From Saxidomus purpurata (lineage: Eukaryota > Mollusca > Bivalvia > Venerida > Veneridae), in assembly GCA_022818135.1 (NCBI GenBank), contig JAFMSR010000001.1, positions 179,479 to 243,478 of the forward strand: a DNA stretch of 64,000 nt. Direction: 5' to 3'. The notes under the pieces are model-generated. The model was not told where the DNA came from. It made no database searches and saw nothing but the letters and a program-made list of their open reading frames with translations. This document shows, piece after piece, positions 55,267-64,000 of the stretch. The first letter of the stretch is position 1. Each line of letters opens with the position of its first letter. The translations under genes were made by a program, and so were the position numbers.

Positions 55267-56874
55267 TTTTTATAAGTAATATACTGAACGAAAACGATAC
55301 GCACAAGGAAATTTTGCTATAGAAAGTTGGTTAATTAAACATTCAATATCTTGTTATCGTAAACAGACGTCTGTACAGAAAATCCCACAACAATGCACAT
55401 CAAAACGCTGGCGTCTGACGCTGATTTTTTACTTTCAGGTCAAATATCACAGATGTAGCATTGCTTCGTGCTATAAATTCATTCAAATTTGTTTCTTATG
55501 AATAATCTACATTGTACGCTGGCAGTTTAGATAAGTTTTTAACCAACATTTTACGTGATGCATAAAAAAGAAAAAGTGACGGTTCAAGAGTTGAATTTCT
55601 ACTGAAATCATCTTACTTAGTTTAGTCAATGACTGATATGCTAAAATACTACACATGATATGAAACAATGATTCTTAAAGGAATTAACAAGAACGTCAAA
55701 TGATTACATTGATACTACCAATAAAATGTTTTGTTTTTTTCAAGATATGTATAAGTTCTATTTCTAGTGCCCTAAAGACGTCGATAAAGTCAATAAAATG
55801 TAAAAAAAAACAGTTAAAATGTTGTTTTGTAAAGGTCAAATTAATGAATAAGATATAACTGTTTAACAGCAGCCATGTACACATTGACACTTATCGACCT
55901 TTCTGTTCTCTTCTACCATCAAATGTGCGTATCCTTTTCGTTTCAGTATGTATAGGTAAAAATATATAATAGTTCAAGGACTCAAAGCGATATATATTCG
56001 GTATAAATGTATTGCGACAAGGCGTATAATTCTGAATAGCTCTAGGACGGCTGAATGTATTACATATATTCATACATAAAATGAAATAATGACGTTCTTA
56101 AATCTTGTATATTAGTATTTACCAAATTGCCATTCCATTTGGCTATCTTTCATAAACAATTCTTTGTCATATTAATACTAATACAGTTCTTATTCTGACC
56201 CTAACCCCTACGGTTTTGTTCGTTTTATTTAAGCGCATTAGGTAATTTTATTTATTTCTTCTAGTTAATACATTAAACATTACAAATTGAACTCTTGCTG
56301 ATTTTTTGAATACATTAAATGCGTTTTTATAAATTTCTTGCTCTTGGGTTTATCTGCTGTCCTTGCATGCGACTTTAATATCTCTCCGCTAACCGTAAGC
56401 TGCTATCCGCCTACTTCGATCCGCTTTCGGAACTTAATACTAGCTTTGCATGGTCAGTCACGTGATAGTTCTTATAACACGCACTGTGGGTATTTCCTGT
56501 TGATAATCTTGTTATTTATAGACGACTTCGCTGGAATCCCTAGATCTATTGGATAAATGTACCCAATCAAATTTAAGGTAATATATTGCTCTTCAATTTA
56601 GAGGTTCGAGTTGTAAAGTTGTGAACGAGATGATCAAATAAATCCTATAGAATTTCGTATAATATAAAAGTTAACTGTACAAACAGTACATTATTACATG
56701 TTTGAGGTAAGAAAGTATCAGTTTTTGTAAAAAATAACGGTGTCTTGTAAAAATACAAGCATGTTTGTTGGATTACGTGTTTTTTGTGTCCGCTCCATAT
56801 TAAATACATGTAGTTGACACAATTTGCATGATTCTCAGATAGTTTCGTGTTAGGTCAGAATCCACTACTTTTTG
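55267..56874. other. No supported gene
   Basis: AT-rich sequence without recognisable exons or repeats. The frames 55696-55890, 55891-56073 and 56338-56556 have no domain. Confidence 0.4.
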
Positions 56875-58173
56875 TACGAAAGACCTGTGGTGACATTTCA
56901 GCTTCACGATTTCACGATTTCAACTTAACAATTTTACGATTTCACGAATTCACGATTTCACGAATTCACGATTTCAAGAATTCACGATTTTACTTCACGA
57001 ATTCATGATTTCAAAAATTCAGGATTTCACGAATTCACGATTTTACTTCACAAATTCACGATTTCACGAACTAATGATTTCACGAATTCACGATTTCACG
57101 AATTCACGATTTCACGAATTCTCGATTTCAACTTCAAGGATTCCTGATTAATTTGAAGCACAAGCCATGCTATGATAACCCTCAAATATTGTGAATTAAT
57201 AGTGAGTCATCAGGTTTTTTCATACTGGTTTATCTAAACAAGATCTTACAACTTATATTAATCGCTCTCGAGACTCATTCCAGATGGATTCAACCTCGAA
57301 GAGAGAGAGAGAGGGTCAATGTCGAATTATCTGTGTCTTGCATAAGGACACTACTTGGGCAATGGTGGGGATCGAACCCGGGACCAAATAGTGTCCTTAG
57401 GCGATCGCGCTACCACTGCACTAAGGCGGCTCCATGACACTGCCATCATGATAAGACCCACGCTCACAATGTTAGAAATTTCAGGGTCAGTTCTTATGTT
57501 GTCTCCCTATAAAAATAATTTGTTAAAAGGCCTGTTTGCTGTCCAAGGATGGTTGTAATAGCCCATGTCTGAAGAGCATGTGAGGTTCATTATTGACAGT
57601 CCAAGGACAAATGACACGACTGTTATTCAACTATATGTATATGATTACTTATTGACAAGACATTAATTAACGGTCTTTCTAGCGACGCTTTTTGTATATT
57701 ACGATACTAAATTATAATGTTTAGGGATAAATGTAAGACCAGCACTACTAGTGTCTGTCCCTTAAATCTGTTTGTATAAAGTGTTCTTCCTAAGCGAACT
57801 CTCATTGCAGGAACAACGTCTTTAGATTACTTTATAATATTACAAATTTCAATACAATTATGGCAAAGTTTCTTTATCCTCCTCTTCCCTATCCTGTACA
57901 TTTCTGTTCACATACAAGACAGGACAGTATGGTATACAAATTTTCAGCGTAATATCACATATTATTGCAGAGATCACCATCTCCGATCAATACGCACGTT
58001 TGTGACGTCATAAATGGGAAACATGAGCTTGGGATATAACGAAATCGTGAAAGTTGAAGTTCGTGAAATCGTGAATTCGTGAAATCCTGAAATCATGAAT
58101 TCGTGAAATTGTGAATTCGTGAAGTTGAAATCGTGAAATCGTTGAGTTGAAATGTCACCACCGGTCTTTCGTA
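56875..58173. mobile_element. Fold-back element with minisatellite arms
   Basis: Outer ends are inverted: TACGAAAGACCTGTGGTGAC at 56875 and the reverse of TACGAAAGACCGGTGGTGAC at 58154-58173. Each arm continues as tandem copies of TTCACGATTTCACGAA (left, about 56900-57130) or its complement TTCGTGAAATCGTGAA (right, about 58040-58145). The roughly 900-base centre contains a minus-strand SINE (57231-57440). Long satellite-like inverted arms are typical of Foldback-type DNA elements. Confidence 0.7.
57231..57440 (-). mobile_element. tRNA-derived SINE, minus strand, nested in the fold-back element
   Basis: On the minus strand: GCCGCCTTAGTGCAGTGGTA (A box TAGTGCAGTGG), GCGCGATCGCC, then GGTCCCGGGTTCGATCCCC (B box). 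This is followed by a body with CTCTCTCTCTTCGAGGTTGA and the core CATCTGGAATGAGTCTCGAG, then AGCGATTAATATAAGTTGT. Same family as 62019-62130 and related to 24945-25108. Confidence 0.75.
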
Positions 58174-58239
58174 TTTTTGAGATTTATTGATACATCATAA
58201 GCTATGATAATATCTCGTGGCGTACTATAAGTTGGACAA

Positions 58240-58545
58240 GTTCCATGTCTTTTGAACACCTTGACGGATTTCCATGATACTTAGACAAAACGTGTAACTT
58301 ACCAAGTCTATGCAGAACACATATTCCAACTGCGCTGGCTCGAGGCCAATGTCACAATTAAAGTCAATGCACAAATATTCGAGCTTTTGATTTCCTATCC
58401 GCTCCATATCTTTAGCACCATTTTATGCCATTAACATAATTTCATGATACCTAAATCAAATGTTTAACTCACCGGGGCGATGTGCAGAACCTATGTTTCA
58501 ATTCAGGATTGAACTTCAGCTCAAGGTCAAGAAACTTACCTGCAA
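58240..58545. repeat. Two diverged ~170 bp tandem units
   Basis: TTCATGATACTTAGACAAAA-type clauses start at about 58273 and 58441, each followed by AC(C)AAGTCTATGCAGAAC / ACCGGGGCGATGTGCAGAAC. Similar scale to the units at 53.0 kb but a different sequence. Confidence 0.45.
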
Positions 58546-61507
58546 GTACTTTAACTACGCCTAAATATAATAACGCAGTCCAACAAAAAACTCCGGTATT
58601 GAACAGTTCATCACGAATTCCTCATAATAGTCCAAATCATCATGGGGATAACCGAAATAGACCTGCTTTGAATTATTATTGTTTCAGATGTATGTACAAA
58701 TGCCACTTAGCTGTAAATTGCCGTTCTACTGGTAGACCATAGCACAATCAAGAAGGTTATGTCACAGAAGAGGCTTTTGAGAGAGATCCATGTTTAGATC
58801 CGCAAAAATCAGAATCACTGTCTTAAATTGAAAATCTTAAAACTGCAACCATTGTTTACGGGAATCACCTCGGTGTTGTTAAGAACTCAATTGACTCTGG
58901 TTAAAAACTGGCCTCTGCATGTGATATTGCAAGAACAACTAAGATGCCAGACTGCAAAGGTCGTCTAGGAAATATCACTGTGACTGTTCGTAAAGACATT
59001 GGATGTACTGTGTTGTAAAAATCCCTAGTTCATGGAAATAAGTATGAAGGAGATACACAGACATGTTTACTTGCAAGTAGCCATGGTTTACATAGATTCG
59101 CCATACTTTATTGGAGAAACCTTCGCTTGGTTAATGGAAATCTAATATATGATGGGATTGTAGGGAACATTGTAAGAGCACGTAAGCCGAGTAATCCTGA
59201 CAAATATTGGATTGTGTTACCGCAGTGAAAACAAGAGAGCAAATGATAGCCAACTTTTTGAAAAGTAAGATGCACCGAAACCATTAGACAAAGTAGATGC
59301 TGAAGAAATAAGGTCAGCTCAAGAGTAAGACAATATTTTGAAGAGACTCACAGAAGTGGCTGAATAAGGTATAGAACGCAACGGTAATTATAATTCAATA
59401 GTGAAGTATAAATACAAAACTGGATTGATGTTTAGAGAACATGCATCTCCAAAAGAATATCATGGAAAAGTCTCTACTTAATTAGTTGTTCCTAGCATAT
59501 ACACGAGTCCATCAGGATAGGACACATGAGTAATAACCGAACAGTGAGCATAATACTAGATGAATTCTTCTGGCCAGGTTTAAAGACAAATCAAGAGATT
59601 TTGTCTTTCATGCGACATCGGTCAAAGACTGTTTATAAAGATTGGATAGGAAAAGTACCTCTGGGGAAAATGCCAACAATTGACGTTCCTTTTAGGAGAA
59701 AAGCTGTGTACATTGTAGGACCTTTATCACCGGTCACCGATAATTAAGATAGGTACAGTCTTGCACTTGTTGTCTTTGCAACCCATGTCTGAGGTTTGTC
59801 GACTTACAATATATATTATCCTTTAAACAGGCAAATACTACTCTCTACCATTCAATTTGTGATAGGCTCTGTGAACGCTTAAATGGCAGTTAATAGCAAA
59901 TGCTAAAATGGGTGTGTGCAAACAATCTTCGAAACTTGGATAAGTATCTACCTTGCCTACACAATAAAGTTTAGATCATTCTCCTGTCGATTTGGTTTAT
60001 GTGTGGAAGGTCAGAGGTCCTATGAATATACTAAGGGAGTTATTGACAAAAAATATAGAAAATGAAGAAATGAAAACTACCTATCAGTCCGTTGTAGACT
60101 TGAAAAATAGACTTGAAACTGTGGCCGAATTAGCTAGAGAGAAATAATGTAACGCTGCTGCTAAACAAAATATATATATATTATGACAGAAATGCCAAAG
60201 GGTTAGGCAACTGAAAGTAGGTGATAAAGTGCTAGTTCTCCTAAAATGTCAAACAAACTTTTACTTCAATGAACAGGTCTTTACAGAATTGTTGAAAAGA
60301 CGGCATTTTGATATCAGAATTTTGATGAATTCATGAGTAATAACATTTCATGCAAATTTACTAAAATTGTACGTAGAAAGAGATGAAATATATGTAATGA
60401 ACATAGTCAATGTATCTGTAATGGACATGCATGCCTGAAGAAGATTGTAAGAACAATATTAAACAAAATGTCAATGAAATGGTCATCCCAGTAAGTAAAG
60501 GGAAAGGAAATCTGGAAGATGTACACTTAGGACCAGAATTGACCGATTAACAGCAGAATGATGTAAAGCTATTGTTTCATGATTTCAGTCATGGTTGCAC
60601 TTCTGGGTGCTGTGGGGCTCGTTTTGGGGAGGCTGCGTTTTTGGTACGTGGCATTCCCTGTTTGATATTATTTTTGTTTTTTTACTGATAGGCCTGGTTA
60701 TACGAATCTTGTGAAATATGATATCAAGATATTATCTGACAACCCTGTACGAACACAAACATATATACCATATAAACATATAAATAAAGATAACTTATCA
60801 ACTAATAAACTGAAAGTGTATAGTACTTTAGATTTGGCAAAGGGATTTTGCCCAGAATCTATGAGTGTAGATGTTTGACACAAAACAAGCTTCCGAACTC
60901 CACTAGAATTGATGCAGTTCAAAGTTATGCCTTTCGGCTTAGTATGTGCCACAGCAACTTTCAGTAGGCTTATAAGAAAACCTTTGGTATGACTTAACAA
61001 TCTAGACAACTTCATGGATGACATTCTGTAATTTACAATAACATAGGATCATCGTTTACAAGTTCTGAGAAACATTTTTCAAAGACTTTCTGAAAATATT
61101 TCAACAGTTAAGCCAAGCTAATGCTTGATTGGTTATTCATCAGTAGAGTGTGTGGGACATTTAGTGGATAATGATAGACGTTTACAGTATCCAGACAATG
61201 TAAAATCTATGACTCAAGCACCTACACCTACAAACAAGAGACAGGTTAAGTCCTTTAGGATTAGTGGGGTTTATCAAAAGTTTATACCTCAATTTGCACA
61301 TATTTTCTTCCTTTAACTGAGTTGACAAAGAAAAATAAGCCAAACAAAGAGGGGGGAACCTTAGGAAAAAAATTTCATTACACTCATACCTTCAAGTGCT
61401 TTTGTTTCACAATACGCGATTGTTCTGTGCAGGAAGAATTGTCACAGAAACAATTATTTAATCAGATTTTAAGTCATTTAACTCTTGTTAGATTTATACT
61501 GCTTTAA
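58482..61507 (+). pseudogene. Gmr1-like Ty3/gypsy-related pol remnant (protease, integrase, then RT)
   Basis: Heavily mutated, many stops. In order: a zinc-knuckle-like CFRCMYKCHLAVNC (58677-58718); a protease-like stretch with IDSG at about 58889 and NIVRARKPSNPDKYW near 59165; the integrase zinc-binding and start region EFFWPGLKTNQEILSFMRHR (59559-59618) then VPLGKMPTIDVPF; the post-integrase segment VRGPMNILRELL (60009 onward) and LKVGDKVLVLL (60213 onward); HANLLKLYVERDE (about 60350); then GPELTD before an inserted (CA)n-element fragment; then RT blocks DRPGYTNLVKYDIKILSDNP, TPLELMQFKVMPFGLVCATA, NNLDNFMDDIL (motif C as MDD) and VECVGHLVDNDRRLQYPDNV (61150 onward). Integrase upstream of RT is the Gmr1 order. 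RNase H and LTRs were not found. Confidence 0.65.
60597..60683 (+). mobile_element. (CA)n dispersed element, end fragment inside the gypsy pol (copy E)
   Basis: The reverse of the first 80-odd bases of copy A (GCACTTCTGGGTGCTGTGGG to TTTGATATTATTTTTG). It splits the RT lead-in between codons for HDFS and TDRPG, so it arrived after the retrotransposon. The other side of the element is truncated. Confidence 0.8.
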
Positions 61508-62018
61508 TCGTTTGCCAATACTTTAGTAAATATAAAGTTTAGGCCTCTTAAAGTGAGCTAGAGCTAGTTTTTTAATACCTCGAGGGTAAATCTTAAAACC
61601 ATTGTATCTGCATTTTGTAAAAGTTTTCAGGACGAGGAAAAACTGATTTATTTAAAGATTAAGGTGTTGTGTGATGTACAACTCAGTACTATAGCATAAA
61701 ATACTTGTATAAACATAACCCTTTCGACAAAATTTAATTCAGTTCACTATTTCTTAGGAAATCAGAGAAAGTGTCAGATACAATAGTTTCACGCTGAAAA
61801 CACTAAAAATCAGCCTTGATGGTCACAAAGAAACTACTGTTTCTGCAATGTTTTGTCTTTTTTCACTTTAAAAAGGTACTATTTTAAGTAATTAACAATA
61901 TAAATAGGAATATATAAGTCATCTTCATGTAATTTCTATATCTTGCTGTATTTTATTCATTTTTGTAGTGTTCACTGCGAAACTATTGTATCTGCATGTT
62001 AAAGTAAAATCATGACGG
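61508..62018. other. No supported gene
   Basis: Unassigned AT-rich sequence after the RT remnant; any RNase H of the element is unrecognisable. Confidence 0.4.
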
Positions 62019-62130
62019 TAGTGTCCTTAGACAGACACAACTAATTCCACTTTGCCTCTCTCTCTTCGAGGTTGATTCCATCTGGAATGAGTCTCGAGAG
62101 CGATTAATCTAAGTTGTAAGAACTTGTTTC
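62019..62130 (+). mobile_element. SINE 3' portion (core domain)
   Basis: GTGTCCTTAGACAGACACAA, CTCTCTCTCTTCGAGGTTGA and CATCTGGAATGAGTCTCGAG, then AGCGATTAATCTAAGTTGTA. Same as the body of the SINE at 57231-57440 in the opposite orientation, without the tRNA head. Confidence 0.65.
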
Positions 62131-63883
62131 GCAAAGGAGAATAAATAAGTTAGTATATATTATATGCTTTAAGTAATTTGTATTCACTTCAGGATATGGA
62201 TTCTTGATATGTTATTGAAAGAAACAAACTTTAATACAAGTAATTTAATTATTGGGCATATAACTGATTGCCTGTATGTTAATGAACTATAACATGATGC
62301 AATAGTATTATTTTTTGTCTGTGTTAGGTGTATAAAATAAGTTATGTCCTACTTTTTGACCAATCAAATGTGTTTAATTCAAGTGCAGGGTTTTCAAGTT
62401 GCACTAGTACAGTATCAAAGCACAATCTGATAATACCGGAATGGCATCTAGTGCGCCAGCAAGTATGAATTACTAGATTTATGCAATCTGCAATCAGTTT
62501 CATAAGATGTCTGTTGTTTTCGAAAAAGCTTAAGTAAAGTCAGACAATTTCGGTGCTTAGTGTCAATGAAAAAAGAAAGAAAATGTATACTCAAAATGTC
62601 CACAGCATTTTTTTTCCATAAGTATAAGTATAATGTAATAGTATGGTAAATACAGACAATTTTACTGTTTGTCTTTATGATTTTCTTGTCCCATAATGTC
62701 CGAGATTAGCTGAATGAGGGCTGTAAAATTACCAAAATTGTTAATGTTCTCTCAATTAATTTCATTACAATTAATAATATCCTTGGAGAACACTGAAAAC
62801 AAAGCATGTGTAAAATCATCTTGTTTAAGAATACATATTTATATAAAAAGGTTTTACTTTGCTGTTAGATTAATTTATCACGCACTTCCTCTTGTCCCAC
62901 TCACTTTCTACAATTTCCGGGAAACCAAGGTATAAGGTTTTTTAACATCATGTCACCTGGTCGCTATTTCATTAATCCAGATCAGACATTATAAAAAGGC
63001 ATGTGCGTAAACTCTTATAAAGTGCAAAATTTTATTATTAGGTCACGTGGACATAACTTCGACAGTTCAGAGCTTTTGCCCGTGTAACTTCTTCGTCCAA
63101 GGGAACAAATATTTGAAATATGGTTACTTTCTTTAAAAAAATAAGCAGTACATCATAATATAAACATAACAAGGCGAATTTTGATGCAAGCATCAAATAC
63201 GCCGCGCATGTTTTTGAAGCATGACTTAGAGGAAGGAGAGGCATTTCAGAATATCAGTTACCTGTGCAAATATAATTTACACACAGGGTCTAAATATTGC
63301 GGAAAAGAATATACTGCATGCCATTATAATGTGCAAAATTTGGACAGCTTCGATGAAAGTTTCCTTACATGACTGGCAAAAATACCTCTTATAAATCGAA
63401 CACGGTATTTTGACCTATAAAGTTACTATCAGATTGACTTCATTGTGCTAGGGATCGTATATAAAATCCTGATTGTGCGTTTGTTGTTTTCTGTGCGTAC
63501 TCAAGCAGACGAAAACCGCGTGATTAATCCAGTCTTTATCATTGGTCGGTTGTTAACGATAAATTACATAATTTTCATTGATTGTTTTAAACATGTCAAT
63601 TCGGCAGGCACACAGTGCCGATAATGGCTCCTGTTTGAGATCAGACAGCGCTTTGACACGAAAAGTGAAAAAGTCTGATTACTATCATCAATGATCTTGA
63701 ATGTCCTATCATTGTCTGACCGCAGTCGTAGACGCTCGTAACAGAGTCTTACGGATCGGGAATGATCCGGAGAGGTCGGCCAAGCACTCCCGACAGTTAG
63801 GTGCGTCCCGTAACCTTCGGGAAACTCAGCTGATTTTGTCTAGTCGAATTACATGCCATGCTGGGAGTAAAACTGACTTTTAC

Positions 63884-63885
<2 letters not shown>
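62131..63885. other. No supported gene
   Basis: Frames at 63181-63372 and 63701-63973 have no recognisable domain. The stretch 63700-63845 is less AT-rich (ATCGGGAATGATCCGGAGAG, CCCGTAACCTTCGGGAAACT) and could be part of an exon or of a repeat; no splice evidence supports a choice. Confidence 0.35.

Positions 63886-63946
<61 letters not shown>
63886..63946. repeat. (TA)n microsatellite
   Basis: About 60 bases of uninterrupted TA dinucleotides, then TTAATAATATATATAG. Confidence 0.95.
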
Positions 63947-63951
<5 letters not shown>

Positions 63952-64000
63952 TATATATAGCAAACAATTCTAAAACTTCCAGCCATTGAATACAAATGCA

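Overview
This window looks like repeat-dense, AT-rich genomic DNA from an invertebrate animal, most likely a bivalve mollusc. There are no operons, no bacterial-type gene packing and no rRNA. Coding potential is almost entirely in transposable elements, most of them broken. The bivalve assignment is an inference. It rests on the mix of DIRS, CR1/L2-like, Gmr1-like and PNMA-type-gag retroelements, on tRNA-derived SINEs, and on elements with GTCCGT runs and internal 165-178 bp tandem repeats.

Layout, left to right. 1-5 kb: a LINE 3' end cut by a pogo/Tigger-like element with a TA target duplication (1378-2293), then a tract of only A and C (about 3877-4165). 5-10 kb: a degenerate XPG/FEN1-like nuclease ORF on the minus strand (6591-7445), flanked by oppositely oriented copies of a roughly 500 bp repeat, with a fold-back hairpin near 8.4 kb. 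10-25 kb: a LINE tail (14.1-14.5 kb), tRNA-like SINE pieces, tandem arrays at 18.5-20.3 kb, an AACCCT-like minisatellite at 20.4-21.5 kb, and a dispersed element carrying a (CA)n tract (23.9-24.3 kb).

25-35 kb is the richest part. A minus-strand LTR retrotransposon has a primer binding site at 34366-34383 and a broken gag at 25325-27094, and it lacks pol. It is interrupted by a plus-strand DIRS-like tyrosine-recombinase retrotransposon (gag 27398-28278, RT/RNase H 28344-29891, recombinase 31162-31722). The DIRS gag reaches its zinc knuckle only through a -1 frame change, and a canonical T TTT TTC heptamer lies exactly where that change is needed.

38-45 kb holds the best host-gene evidence: two exon-like segments resembling the C-terminal cytoplasmic region of P2X7-type proteins (38867-38971 and 44571-44660). 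Between them lies a minus-strand CR1/L2-like LINE (39260-44022), whose 3' UTR is itself split by a TIR element (about 39590-40617). 45.9-47.3 kb is a second LINE with an RNase H domain. 50.7-55.3 kb holds a repeated MITE-like element, a long hairpin, an element with six 175 bp repeats (52949-54165) and a pogo-like MITE (54779-55264). 56.9-58.2 kb is a fold-back element with minisatellite arms. 58.5-61.5 kb is a decayed Ty3/gypsy-related element whose integrase lies before its reverse transcriptase (Gmr1-like order). The window ends in a (TA)n tract.

No intact, clearly functional host gene is visible. The nearest to intact coding is the DIRS RT/RNase H frame and the CR1-like RT frame. All family names come from motif recognition by eye, without database search.
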